Below are positions 42,883-52,043 of a stretch of DNA of 64,000 bases, in pieces (position 1 is the stretch's first letter; each line of letters begins with the position of its first letter). Origin of the DNA: Planctomycetota bacterium (GTDB lineage Bacteria > Planctomycetota > SZUA-567 > H5-PLA8). The notes beneath the pieces were generated by a model. The model made no database searches and had not been told where the DNA came from. It saw nothing but the letters and a program-made list of their open reading frames with translations. Made by a program: the position numbers and the translations under genes. Location: the NCBI GenBank assembly GCA_015075375.1, contig JABTUM010000001.1, positions 367,201-431,200 on the forward strand, written 5' to 3'.

Positions 42883-43824
42883 ATGCTGCGTCCTTCCGCC
42901 GTGGCCCGATGGTATGGCGCCGCGGCCCTGCTGCTGGCTCTGGGCCTCGCACCGGCGGCCCACGCGGACATCGTAGTTCTCAAAAACGGCAAACAGCTTG
43001 AGGGCCGCGTCGTCGAAAAGGACGACTCGGTGGTCGTGCATCTGGGCTACGGCTCGATCGTGGTCAAGCGCGACCAGATCGAGAGGATCGTCAAAAAAGA
43101 GACGCCCCTCGATACGTACCACGAGCGCGCGAGCGAGTTGGCCAAGGCGCACTGCGGCGAAGCCCCCGACCGGCCGGCGGCGGCGCGCGCGTGGTTCGAA
43201 CTGGCCGGCTGGTGCGGGCAGCAGAATCTCCCGCGGCAGCGCGAAGAAGCGTTGGCACGGGTGTTGAGCTTTGATTCCGGCCACGAGGCCGCGCGCCAGG
43301 CGCTGGGCTACTTAAAGGTGGGCGACCGCTGGGTGACCGGGGACGAACGGCACGAAGCGCTGGGATTGGTCAAGCACCAGGGCCAGTGGGTCACACCCGA
43401 AGCGCGAGACGAGGCAGTGCGCAAAGCCGAGAGCGCGCGCCAGGACGACCTGGACCGCAAGCTCCAGGAGGCCGATCTGCGGCTCAAGCAGGCGCAGACC
43501 GAAAAAGCGGAGACCGAACGCGCGCTGCTGGAATCGCAGAGCCGGCAGCAGGATTTCGAACGCCGCCGCCTCGACGAAGAATGGGCGGCGCTGGAACGGG
43601 AACGCTGGCGGCATGCGTACGGGCGTTACGGTTACCCGCCCTATTACTACAACGCGCCGATCATCGTGGTGCCCGGGAAGCCCAAGCCGCCGGCCACGCC
43701 GCCCGCGCCCGAAACGCCGGAGAAACCCGCCAAGCCTCCGTTTCCGCCGGTCGGGAAGCGTACGGCCGAGGAAGCGACGCAGGCCCCCAAAACCATCGAG
43801 ATGAAGTTCGATAACCCCTACTGA
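42883..43824 (+). CDS. Secreted coiled-coil protein with N-terminal Sm-like beta domain
   Basis: A 313-aa protein with a signal peptide (YGAAALLLALGLAPAAHA). The domain at about 29-72 (IVVLKNGKQLEGRVVEKDD, VVVHLGYGSIVVKRDQIERI) is a clear example of the small beta domain found in several proteins here. A TPR-like stretch, a repeated WVT motif (DRWVTGDERHEAL, GQWVTPEARDEAV), a Gln/Glu-rich coiled coil (about 180-235) and a Tyr/Pro-rich tail follow. It is probably an envelope structural or stress protein. Co-transcribed with 42164. Confidence 0.8.
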   Translation: MLRPSAVARWYGAAALLLALGLAPAAHADIVVLKNGKQLEGRVVEKDDSVVVHLGYGSIVVKRDQIERIVKKETPLDTYHERASELAKAHCGEAPDRPAAARAWFELAGWCGQQNLPRQREEALARVLSFDSGHEAARQALGYLKVGDRWVTGDERHEALGLVKHQGQWVTPEARDEAVRKAESARQDDLDRKLQEADLRLKQAQTEKAETERALLESQSRQQDFERRRLDEEWAALERERWRHAYGRYGYPPYYYNAPIIVVPGKPKPPATPPAPETPEKPAKPPFPPVGKRTAEEATQAPKTIEMKFDNPY

Positions 43825-43935
43825 TGCCGGCGTGACGCATGGCCCGTTCATTTTGGTTCTTGGCGCTTGGCGTCCGCTGCACTACGCTCGAACCCTTCCC
43901 ACAACTTGAATCCTAAGGCAGCCAAGGAGCGGTAC

Positions 43936-44877
43936 ATGGCCAAGCAAACCTCCAAGCGTGCAGCCAAGAGTTCCCGGATTTCGCGCGTACTCTGCGCCAT
44001 GGACCTGACGGCTACGTCGCACCTGGTGCTCGCCGAAGCCGCGGAACTGGCTCAGGCCTACGATGCGCACCTGGATGTCGTGCACGTCGTCGAGCAGTGG
44101 GATAAGCGCTACGACTTTCTGGTCGAGGATCTGACCAAATCGCTGGCCAAGGAAGCCAAGGAAAAAGTCGCGGCCGAACTGGCCCACCTGCGCAAGCACC
44201 ATCCGGTTTCGGTGGACGTGATCGTCAAGCAAGGCTCGGCGGTGGACGAAGTCGCGAAGGTGATGCAGGAGCGCAAGCCGGAACTGCTGGTGATCGGCGC
44301 GTACGGCGGCGAACCGGACAACAAGCAGCCGCTGGGGACGGTGGCCGAACGGCTGCTGGCGCTCTCGCCCTGCTCGGTGCTGGTGTACCGCCCCTGCCCT
44401 TCCCAGGATATCGCTAAGATTCTCTGCGCGACCGACGGTTCGCCGACGGCGCGCATGGCGCTGGATTGGGCCATCGATCTGGCCGTGCGCGAGGGCTTGA
44501 CCGGATTGGATCTGGTGAACGCCTATGAAGTGCCGACGGGATACATCGAAGCGGGGATGACCTACGAGACGGCGCGCGAAAAGATGAAAAAGCTGCACGA
44601 GGAAGACGTCGCGAAGGTGCTAAGCAAGGTCAAGAACGCGCAGGTAAAGATTCATACGATCGTCGACAACGGCCCGTCGGCCGACGTGATCTGCCAGAAC
44701 GCCGAAGCCCGGCGTGCGGACCTGATCGTGATCGGAAGCCGCGGGCGCTCGGTCTTCGCACGCTTTCTGCTGGGCAGCGTGACGACGAAGGTCGTACGCC
44801 ACGCCCGCACGCCGGTGCTGGTGGTCAAGGACGAGGCGCATAAAGTCGGCTTCATCGAAGCGCTGCTGGCGTTGTAG
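43936..44877 (+). CDS. Tandem universal stress protein
   Basis: A 313-aa protein with two UspA domains. Domain 1 (17-150) has RVLCAMDLTATSHLVLAEAA and ELLVIGAYGGEPDNKQPLGTVAERLL. Domain 2 (155-305) has ILCATDGSPTARMALDWA and DLIVIGSRGRSVFARFLLGSVTTKVV; GxRGRSxxxxxLLGS is the ATP-binding glycine-rich motif. The second domain can bind ATP; the first is more degenerate. The ATG at 43936 has AAGGAGC about 8 nt upstream. Cytoplasmic. Confidence 0.92.
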   Translation: MAKQTSKRAAKSSRISRVLCAMDLTATSHLVLAEAAELAQAYDAHLDVVHVVEQWDKRYDFLVEDLTKSLAKEAKEKVAAELAHLRKHHPVSVDVIVKQGSAVDEVAKVMQERKPELLVIGAYGGEPDNKQPLGTVAERLLALSPCSVLVYRPCPSQDIAKILCATDGSPTARMALDWAIDLAVREGLTGLDLVNAYEVPTGYIEAGMTYETAREKMKKLHEEDVAKVLSKVKNAQVKIHTIVDNGPSADVICQNAEARRADLIVIGSRGRSVFARFLLGSVTTKVVRHARTPVLVVKDEAHKVGFIEALLAL

Positions 44878-44880
44878 GGA

Positions 44881-44908
44881 TTTTAGATTTTCAATTTTGG
44901 ATTTTGGA
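44881..44908 (+). repeat. Four tandem TTTTNNA heptamers
   Basis: Directly after the stop of the universal stress protein: TTTTAGA, TTTTCAA, TTTTGGA and TTTTGGA in tandem, then a degenerate fifth. A 7-bp period in otherwise GC-rich DNA. The 220 bp beyond it (to 45129) hold no recognised gene. Confidence 0.8.
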
Positions 44909-45129
44909 TTGGTGGCCGCAGGGGCCGGTGCGGCCGCGAGCGGTGTGGGTCGAGCCGGTGCCTTCCGGTAGCCCTGCGGCTCACTTCCGCTTGCCGTAAG
45001 CCAATCCCCGCGCCTACCAGCCGCATTTCCTATTACTTTCGACTCTTCACTTTTTGTCTATAGCTCATCCCGCTTACCCTTATGCAACCGCAGCCAGCCT
45101 TCGCCGAATCCAAAATCCCGCATCCGTAA

Positions 45130-45939
45130 TCACTTCCACATCCTGCCCAGCACGTAATCGAAGAGCCGCGGACTGATCCATTGCAGCAGCACTCCGGCTT
45201 TGCCCGGCAGCGTGAGGTAAGCGTTCCGGCGCGGGCGGCGCACGGCGCGGAAGATGACCTCGGCGACTTCCGCGGAACTCATGCCGGCCTTGGCCGTCAC
45301 GAAGCCGGCGGGGCGCTGCCCTTCGGCCACCGCAAAGAAATCGGTCTGCGTGACGCCGGGGTTGATGGCCGAAACCGAAATGCAGTCGTCGCGCAGTTCG
45401 ACGCGCAGGGTTTCGGCAAGCCCTTCCAGCGCGAACTTGCTGGCACAGTAGGCCCCGGCGCCGGGAAACGCGCGCACGCCGACGATGGAGCTGACCATCA
45501 CCACCGCCGCGCCGTTACGCGTCCGGGCTTCGGCCGCGGCGCTTTTCAGCAGAGGCAGCGCCGCTTTCGTACAGCGCAACACGCCGAAAAAGTTCGTTTC
45601 CATGCAGGCGCGGAAGGCATCGATCGGAAGGCTTTCGACGGTTCCGTAGTGCCCGAAACCGGCGTTGTTGACGAGCGCGTCGAGCCGTCCGAAGCGTTCG
45701 CCGATGCGCCGGAAGGCCTCGGCCACCGAAGCGTCCGAATCCACGTCGCAGGCGAGCGGGAGGACTTCGACGAGCGGGTGCGCGGCGCCGACTTCGGCGG
45801 CCAGGGCTTCCAGGCGGTCGAGGCGCCGCGCTCCGGCGGCGACGCGCCAGCCGGCGGCGGCAAAACGGCGCACGCACGCCGCGCCGATCCCGGCGCTCGC
45901 GCCCGTGACGAAGACGGTCTTCTTGAGCAGTTCGGCCAT
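45130..45939 (-). CDS. Short-chain dehydrogenase/reductase
   Basis: A 269-aa classical SDR. It has TGASAGIGAACVRRFAAAG (cofactor motif), NNAGFGHYG, the catalytic Ser in VVMVSSIVGVRA and YCASK. NPGVTQTDFF fits the family. The C-terminal hydrophobic segment (GVLLQWISPRLFDYVLGRMW) suggests membrane association, as in DltE/retinol-type SDRs. Its neighbours give no substrate. The start ATG at 45939 fits the family's N-terminus. Confidence 0.9.
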   Translation of the reverse strand: MAELLKKTVFVTGASAGIGAACVRRFAAAGWRVAAGARRLDRLEALAAEVGAAHPLVEVLPLACDVDSDASVAEAFRRIGERFGRLDALVNNAGFGHYGTVESLPIDAFRACMETNFFGVLRCTKAALPLLKSAAAEARTRNGAAVVMVSSIVGVRAFPGAGAYCASKFALEGLAETLRVELRDDCISVSAINPGVTQTDFFAVAEGQRPAGFVTAKAGMSSAEVAEVIFRAVRRPRRNAYLTLPGKAGVLLQWISPRLFDYVLGRMWK

Positions 45940-45973
45940 GGCGCGGCGAGGTTACCGGAGGGGACGGCGGGAG

Positions 45974-46312
45974 CTACGGAGAAAATTCGGAAGGCCGGGT
46001 CTTGACCACGCTGCGCCCGATCAGGCGGCTGTCGCGATAGACCAGGCGCAGGGCTTCGCCTTCGACCGCGCCTTGAATGAGGTAGTAGTGAACTTCGTCG
46101 GTTCCATCGCGCTGAATGGCATCCGGCGGGCGCTTCATCGCGGCCTCGGCGATTTCCGGCGCGGAGTAATCGGGGATCAGCATCACCCGCCGCCGTTCGG
46201 CCGCGACGACATCGGAGCGCTCCACGCCTTCCTTGGTATCGCGCGGCACGGAGCGACAGCCGGAGTTGAAGCAAAGCACCGCTAAAACGATTAAACCCAT
46301 GGCCGCGCGCAT
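45974..46312 (-). CDS. Small predicted lipoprotein
   Basis: A 112-aa protein with an N-terminal signal (GLIVLAVLCFNSGC) ending in Ser-Gly-Cys, a plausible but not ideal lipobox. The mature part holds ISPDYS-like and EVHYYLIQGAVEGEALRLVYRDS segments, suggesting a small beta-rich domain. No family recognised. Co-directional with the SDR 34 bp away. GGAGG lies about 12 nt before the ATG. Confidence 0.65.
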   Translation of the reverse strand: MRAAMGLIVLAVLCFNSGCRSVPRDTKEGVERSDVVAAERRRVMLIPDYSAPEIAEAAMKRPPDAIQRDGTDEVHYYLIQGAVEGEALRLVYRDSRLIGRSVVKTRPSEFSP

Positions 46313-46425
46313 AATGAAATCTGCCTCCAGGTACTACCCTTCTCAACGCCGGAAACCGCAAGCATGCTACCAGATTACCCCCAACCTGCGAACGTTTGAA
46401 ACGAGCCCCTCCACCGCCCGCAGGA

Positions 46426-48804
46426 TTACTTTCCCACCCCCGGCTCCACGCGCGGGTCGCGGTCCAGCTTGATCGCGTACTCGCGGTCGCGCGCGGGAAG
46501 CTCCAATTCAAGCCGGCCGCCTTTCACTTCGACCTGAGCGCGGCCGGAGGGCTTCCCTTCCTCGGCATCCCAGTACTCGACGCGATAGGTCCCATCGAGC
46601 AACCCTTGCAGCGGAAGCGCCGCGGCGGCCTCCAACATGCGCGCTTTGCGCGCTTCGGGGTTCGTAACCGCATCGGGACGGTAAACGTAGAAGCGGCCGC
46701 CTTGCGCATCCAGGATGCCGCGGACTTCCAGCCCCGGCGCGGCGGCGATGCGTGCCTGCAGCGGCTCGCCGTAGCGCGCGCGGCGTTCGTCGCCTTTCAA
46801 AAAGCGCGCGACGGCCGCAAAGCGCGGGTAGAGCCCGTGCGCTTCGATCTGCGTGTCCCACCACCACGGCAGCGCGCATCCGGCGGCGGGCGCGCAGGCG
46901 GTAAGCCAGAGCGCCGCCTGCAGGCGCCGGCCTTCGCGGTCCTGCGCGTCGTCGGCCGCCTGCCAGCCGCCGCCGTATTCGGCCAGCAGGAAGGGTTTGA
47001 AACGCCAGCGCTGGGGGCCGAGTTGGCTGTCGAGCGCCGCCGCGGCGTCGAAGCCGTAGGCATGCCCGCTGACGAAATCGGTGCGCGGATCGTCCCACAG
47101 GCGCGGCGCGAAATCGGCGCGCGTAGTGCTGACGGTGACCAGGTGTCCGTGCGGATCGTTCGCCTTCAAATGCCCGGCCATCTCGAGCGCCCATGCCGCG
47201 ACATCCTCGGGCGCGTCGTACTTCGCCAGATCGGCCTCGTTCATCGTCTCCCACGCCAAAAGCGCCGGAGAGTAACTCCAGCGCGCGATGGCGTAATCGA
47301 GAAGTTGCTTGAACTGCGCCTTCGCTTGCTCATCGGTGAAAAATGCTTCGCCGCGCGCGCAGGGACCGCCGTTGAGCCGGTTGTAGGGCGACTCGTGCCA
47401 GAAATCCCCGTTCGCGCCGTGAAAGGTGAAGCAGAAGACGATGCGCACGCCATGGGCTTCGGCCATGCGGAAAAGTTCGTCGATGCGCCGCGCGACGCCC
47501 AGATCGTAAACGCCCGGCTCGGTGGTGCGTTCGAGCTTCAGGCCCCACGGGCAGAGCCAGATCCGGCAGGTGTTGCCGCCGTACGCGGCGATCTTCTCGA
47601 GGTAGGGCTTCCAGTCGGTGGTCCAGCAGACGTTCTGGCCGAGCACGAAAAACGGTGCGCCGTCGTCGAGTTCCAGCCTGCGCGGATCGCGCCGGCTGAT
47701 CCGGACGAATCCGCCGCGCAAGCCCGGCGCGGCGCGTTCGCGTTCTTGCGGCACGACCAGGAATTCCTGCTCGATGCTGCGCGCTTCGCCGGCGCGGTTG
47801 CGCACGCTCCATTGGACGCGGTAGCGCCCGCTCTCGCGGGGCGTGAAGCGCGCGCGCCAGACCGGCCATTCGGTCCCTGCTTCGGCCGGCGCGGCGTCCT
47901 TGGGGGCGCTGTCCTTCGGAGGCCACGGTCCCCACGGCGGCGGAACGGCGCCGGCCGGATCGGGCGGTTCCGGCGCGGAGGGCAGCAGGCCCGAGAAGAA
48001 GCCCGGAAGCTCGAATGCGCGCCCGCCGGGCGGTTCGACACGCAGCGTGACGCTCAGATCGCCGCGGTCGAAGAAATCGCGGTAACTGGCGCGGAAGATA
48101 ACGGCAGGCTCGACGGGCCGGAACTGTTCGCCCGCGCGCAGGTCGCTCAGCCGCAGGATCTCCGGCCGCCACGCACGCTGCGCGGCTTCGGCCGATCCGG
48201 ACACGCGCAGGTTATCGAGGGCGAACGCGCCTTCGGCCTGCTCGCCGGTGTACAGCACCACCATCATGCGCGTGACTTTGGCAAGATTCACCGGCGCGCC
48301 GGTGAGCTGCCAGTTCGTCTCGGCGTGTTTCCAGTCCGGCGCGGCCAGCGCGAAACGCAGATCGCGGTTGAGCCCCTTCTTCAAATCGATGGGGCGCGAC
48401 TCCTGATACACGTCGCCGGGATCGGCCTTGAACGCCAGCGCCGCCTGCATCCCGCCGGCCGGGCTGTCGACATCGAGCAGCAGCGCCGCGGCTTTGGATA
48501 GATCCCATGCGACTTCGCGGCGCAGCAGGAATTTGCCCTTGGCGCCTTTTCCGCGCAGCGCCACGCGCAAGGCGCACTGGCCCTGCGTCGCGCGATCGGC
48601 GGCGTAACTCGCGTCGCCTTCGTCATCGGCGGAATCGAAGGCCCAGACGGTGTGCGCGGGGCCTTCGAATCCGTCGAGCAGTTCGGCGCTAGAGGCCACC
48701 GGCACGCCGCTCGCCTCGGGCGGAGCTTGAGCCGGCGCCGCGGCGCGGCGGGATTCGCAGCCGGCCAGGAGCAGCACGGCCAGTAGAGCCAGGAGGAAGC
48801 GCAT
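46426..48804 (-). CDS. Glycoside hydrolase lipoprotein (DUF5060-type, GH5-like)
   Basis: A 792-aa lipoprotein with an excellent lipobox (LLLAGC, Cys16), so it sits on the cell envelope. Next are a carbohydrate-binding-like beta domain (45-205), a DUF5060-like domain (225-355) and a TIM barrel opening with APFFVLGQNVCWTTDWKPYLE. The acid/base Glu is in ETMNEAD (near 521) and the nucleophile in LLAEYGG (near 608). WWWDTQIEAHGLYPRF matches WWWDRHVERHELWP of the paralogue at 15110. It probably acts on a plant or algal beta-glycan. Divergent from the sulfatase. Confidence 0.88.
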   Translation of the reverse strand: MRFLLALLAVLLLAGCESRRAAAPAQAPPEASGVPVASSAELLDGFEGPAHTVWAFDSADDEGDASYAADRATQGQCALRVALRGKGAKGKFLLRREVAWDLSKAAALLLDVDSPAGGMQAALAFKADPGDVYQESRPIDLKKGLNRDLRFALAAPDWKHAETNWQLTGAPVNLAKVTRMMVVLYTGEQAEGAFALDNLRVSGSAEAAQRAWRPEILRLSDLRAGEQFRPVEPAVIFRASYRDFFDRGDLSVTLRVEPPGGRAFELPGFFSGLLPSAPEPPDPAGAVPPPWGPWPPKDSAPKDAAPAEAGTEWPVWRARFTPRESGRYRVQWSVRNRAGEARSIEQEFLVVPQERERAAPGLRGGFVRISRRDPRRLELDDGAPFFVLGQNVCWTTDWKPYLEKIAAYGGNTCRIWLCPWGLKLERTTEPGVYDLGVARRIDELFRMAEAHGVRIVFCFTFHGANGDFWHESPYNRLNGGPCARGEAFFTDEQAKAQFKQLLDYAIARWSYSPALLAWETMNEADLAKYDAPEDVAAWALEMAGHLKANDPHGHLVTVSTTRADFAPRLWDDPRTDFVSGHAYGFDAAAALDSQLGPQRWRFKPFLLAEYGGGWQAADDAQDREGRRLQAALWLTACAPAAGCALPWWWDTQIEAHGLYPRFAAVARFLKGDERRARYGEPLQARIAAAPGLEVRGILDAQGGRFYVYRPDAVTNPEARKARMLEAAAALPLQGLLDGTYRVEYWDAEEGKPSGRAQVEVKGGRLELELPARDREYAIKLDRDPRVEPGVGK

Positions 48805-48907
48805 ACGTTGCGCATGCTACGCGCGGCGCGGGGGATGCTCAAGCGGCACGTGCGGCGGCGCGGCGCATGGTTTAAGGTAAGCGGAAACCGCTCCTCGAGG
48901 ATTCCGC

Positions 48908-50236
48908 ATGGCTCGACCGAACCTGGTTTTCGTATTCGCCGATCAGATGCGCTTCAACGCCGCGGGCTTCGCCGGCACGCCCGGCATGCGCACGCCGCAT
49001 CTCGACCGGCTCGCTTCGCAAAGCGTAAACTGCACGAACGCCGTCGCCGGCGTGCCCGTCTGCACGCCGTGGCGCGCGTGCATGCTCACCGGACAATACC
49101 CGCTGACGCACGGACTGTTCATGAACGATGCTCGCCTGCCGACCGACCGCCCGACCTTTGGGACCGTCTTGAAGGAAGCCGGCTACCGCACCGGGTACGT
49201 GGGCAAGTGGCACCTCGACGGGCGCAACCGCGGAGGCTGGACGCCGCCCGGTCCGCGCCGCCAAGGCTTCGATTTCTGGGCGGTGGGAAATTGCTCGCAC
49301 GACTACATGAAATCGCTGTACTACCGCGACGATCCGACGCCGCTGTATTGGGAAGGCTACGACGCGATCGCGCAAACCGACCTGTTCCTCGAGTTTCTGA
49401 AGGATGCGGGCTCGGCGCCCTTCGCCGGATTTCTTTCGTGGGGCCCGCCGCACAATCCGTACGGCGCGGTGCCGGACCGCTACAGGTCGCTGTACGACCC
49501 GGCGGCGCTGTATATTCCGCCGAACTGCCCGAATCCGAACCGCGAGGATATCCGCGGCTACTACGCGCACGTCTCGGCGCTGGACGAGCAAGTGGGGCGC
49601 ATCCTGGCGGCGCTGGAAGCGCAGGGCAAGCTTGACGAGACCGTCTTCGTCTTCACCAGCGATCACGGCGACATGCTGGGCAGCCAAGGCGAGCAGCGCA
49701 AGCAGCGCCCGTGGGAAGAGAGCATCCACGTGCCCCTGCTGATCCGCACGCCCGGCGGCCAAGGCCGCGCGGAACCGTGTCTGATCAACGCGTGGGACCT
49801 GATGCCGACGCTGCTGAGCTTCCTGGGCCTGAGCGTGCCCGGAACCTGCCAAGGGCTAGACCTCAGCGCCGCGTTGCGCGGCGCTTCGTTTGCGCGACCG
49901 ACGGCGACGCTGGCCGCATGCCTGGTGGCGTTCAGCGAGTTCCGCGGCCCGGAGTGGCGTGCCGCTCGAACCGAGACGCATACCTACGTGCGCTCGCGCC
50001 AAGGCCCGTGGCTGCTGTACGACAATGTGCTCGATCCGTTCCAGCAGACCAATCTGGTTAATCGCCCCGAGGCGACCGAGGTGCAGCACCTGCTCGACGC
50101 GGAACTGGACGGCCTGCTCGCCCGCTTCGGTGACCGCTTCGAAGATCCCGATGAGCTTTGCGCGCGCTTTGGCTACACGCGCGACCCGAAGGGCGGGCAC
50201 TTGGGCTATATCCACCAACTGGGTGTGGAAGCCTGA
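48908..50236 (+). CDS. Sulfatase (FGly type)
   Basis: A 442-aa type I sulfatase. The formylglycine motif C52-T-P-W-R is in GVPVCTPWRACMLTG; the metal ligands are in VFVFADQMR and FTSDHGDMLG. GYRTGYVGKWHLDG is the family block. No signal peptide: the protein begins directly at the fold (MARPNLVFVF), so it is either cytoplasmic or exported by another route. No sulfatase-maturing enzyme is in the window. The ATG is preceded by GAGGATTCCGC. Divergent from a glycoside hydrolase, hinting at sulfated-glycan use. Confidence 0.93.
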   Translation: MARPNLVFVFADQMRFNAAGFAGTPGMRTPHLDRLASQSVNCTNAVAGVPVCTPWRACMLTGQYPLTHGLFMNDARLPTDRPTFGTVLKEAGYRTGYVGKWHLDGRNRGGWTPPGPRRQGFDFWAVGNCSHDYMKSLYYRDDPTPLYWEGYDAIAQTDLFLEFLKDAGSAPFAGFLSWGPPHNPYGAVPDRYRSLYDPAALYIPPNCPNPNREDIRGYYAHVSALDEQVGRILAALEAQGKLDETVFVFTSDHGDMLGSQGEQRKQRPWEESIHVPLLIRTPGGQGRAEPCLINAWDLMPTLLSFLGLSVPGTCQGLDLSAALRGASFARPTATLAACLVAFSEFRGPEWRAARTETHTYVRSRQGPWLLYDNVLDPFQQTNLVNRPEATEVQHLLDAELDGLLARFGDRFEDPDELCARFGYTRDPKGGHLGYIHQLGVEA

Positions 50237-50434
50237 TAATAAAGGTAGAGGCATTGAAGAACGGCGTGCATCCTATCGTCGTCCTAGCACCGGCAGGAGC
50301 AGGACGTAGTGTAGCCGATGAGCCAAAAGGCTTGCACGATGCGCGGTGCATCGCAGGCAGACGGCGGGGCCAAGTTAAAATCTTTCATGCAACATGAATT
50401 CAGTATTTGAGTTGCGTGAAGAACAGAAAATGGC

Positions 50435-50451
50435 TTGGCAAGGCTAATGCT
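50435..50451 (+). promoter_or_regulatory. Candidate sigma-54 promoter (-24/-12)
   Basis: TTGGCAAGGCTAATGCT matches the sigma-54 consensus at 12 of 14 defined positions, with the GG (-24) and GC (-12) elements at the right spacing. It lies 70 bp upstream of the cytochrome start (50522). A single hit by eye; sigma-54 and its activator are not in the window. Confidence 0.4.
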
Positions 50452-50521
50452 CTTTGGTAGGGTGCAAAGCATCCTACGAACTAGACGCGAAGACGCTAAT
50501 CACAATAGGGGAGCGCGCGCC

Positions 50522-51856
50522 ATGGTACGAAAGGCCATTTCGCATTGGAAGTCCCTCGCGGTGGTTGCCGCGGTGGTACTGGTGGTTGGTTTGACGATGT
50601 CCGGAAACCTAGGGCTAACCGGGCTTTCCAACGATGCTTTCGCGGATCCCACGGGGATCAAGTACACGGGCGCGGGCTCGTGCGCGGCGGCGGCGTGCCA
50701 CGGTTCGGCTACCGAGAAGGACGGCGGCGCGACGCGGCATAACGAAAACCACATTTGGTCAAATAACGACGCGCACGCCAAGGCGTACACGCAGCTTCTG
50801 GAAGATACGTCCAAGGCAATGGCGAAGAACCTCAAGATCGAGGACGCGTCCAAGTCCGAGCGCTGCTTGAACTGCCACGGGCTCTCGGGCTTCACGAAGC
50901 ACGACAACACGGTGCATCGCATCGTGCTGAAACCGGAGCAGATCAACGCGGAGAAGTACAGCGTCGAGGACGGCGTGAGCTGCGACGCGTGCCACGGTCC
51001 GGCGGACAAGTATCTGAAGCCGCACACGGAGAAGGGCTGGACGGCGAAGCTGCGCACGGACTTGGGCAGCGAGAAGCTCTTTAACGAGTGGGGCTTGTAC
51101 GACACGAAGAACCTCAAGTTCCGCGCGGACGTCTGCTTGAGCTGCCACCTGCGCATCGAGGCGGACCTGGTGGCCGCGGGGCATCCGGAACTGCCGTTCG
51201 AGCTTTCGATCATGAGCAGCGACGAGAGCTGGATTCATTGGCGCAACCACGGCGAGTGGTTCGGCGCGAAGGCGTGGGCGATGGGCCAGGCGGTCTCGCT
51301 GCGCGAGTCGGCGATGCAGACGGCGGAGCGCACGAAGGCCGGCGCCGACGAGAAGCTGATCAAGGCCAGCTACGACCGGATGCTGGGGCATGCGATCCTG
51401 ACGCGCCAGGCCGCGGAAGCGGTGGACGCCGAAGGCCGGGCGGCGCTGGATAAGCTGCTGGGCGACGTGAAGGCGAACTGGGCCGACGCGGCCAAGCGCG
51501 AGGCGGCGCTGAAGGAAGTCGCCAAGGCCGTCGACGCGTGGTCCGACAAGCTTAACGGCATCGCGTTCGACAAGGCGAAGACGGAGAAGGTGCTGGCGGG
51601 CCTCGCCAGCGAAGGCGAAGCGATCGCGCCGCACGGCTACCGCGCGGGCGAAGCGTACGTGATGAGCATGCTGGCGGTTTCCGGAAGCTACAACACGGAT
51701 GCCAAGCCGGCCGACGGCGAAGCCAAGGCCGAGAAGGTCGCCGCGCTGTACGACGTACTGGGCGACGCGGAAACCTACGACGCGGCCAAGTTCGCGGCCG
51801 GCGCCAAGGCGATGGCCGAACTGTACGCGGGCGGCAAGAGCCTCCCGTTGCCGTAA
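50522..51856 (+). CDS. Tetraheme c554-like cytochrome
   Basis: A 444-aa periplasmic or membrane-anchored cytochrome. An N-terminal hydrophobic segment (LAVVAAVVLVVGLTM) serves as signal or anchor. Four heme sites follow: CAAAACH (CX4CH, 54-60), CLNCH (115-119), CDACH (154-158) and CLSCH (205-209). The layout and the paired sites fit the cytochrome c554/c' family. The C-terminal half is helical and Ala-rich. It probably moves electrons in respiration or stress. The ATG at 50522 follows GGGGAG. A terminator follows. Confidence 0.92.
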   Translation: MVRKAISHWKSLAVVAAVVLVVGLTMSGNLGLTGLSNDAFADPTGIKYTGAGSCAAAACHGSATEKDGGATRHNENHIWSNNDAHAKAYTQLLEDTSKAMAKNLKIEDASKSERCLNCHGLSGFTKHDNTVHRIVLKPEQINAEKYSVEDGVSCDACHGPADKYLKPHTEKGWTAKLRTDLGSEKLFNEWGLYDTKNLKFRADVCLSCHLRIEADLVAAGHPELPFELSIMSSDESWIHWRNHGEWFGAKAWAMGQAVSLRESAMQTAERTKAGADEKLIKASYDRMLGHAILTRQAAEAVDAEGRAALDKLLGDVKANWADAAKREAALKEVAKAVDAWSDKLNGIAFDKAKTEKVLAGLASEGEAIAPHGYRAGEAYVMSMLAVSGSYNTDAKPADGEAKAEKVAALYDVLGDAETYDAAKFAAGAKAMAELYAGGKSLPLP

Positions 51857-51883
51857 GGACGGGACGACCCGAACCGCAGCTCC

Positions 51884-51914
51884 AACCCCCTCCCGCACGG
51901 GAGGGGGTTTTTTT
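51884..51914 (+). terminator. Rho-independent terminator
   Basis: Stem CCCCCTCCC/GGGAGGGGG (51886-51894 and 51899-51907) with loop GCAC and seven T residues (51908-51914). It lies 28 bp after the cytochrome stop. Confidence 0.93.
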
Positions 51915-52043
51915 ATGGCCGGACGCCGCGGCGGAGACTGGACCGATTTTCCGGCGGCGGCGGGGCGGACGCGGCACGCTTTCCGAATTTTATGCAAGCC
52001 GGCGCGTGTACTCAATAGGAATGACTCGGGAGGACGCCAGTCG

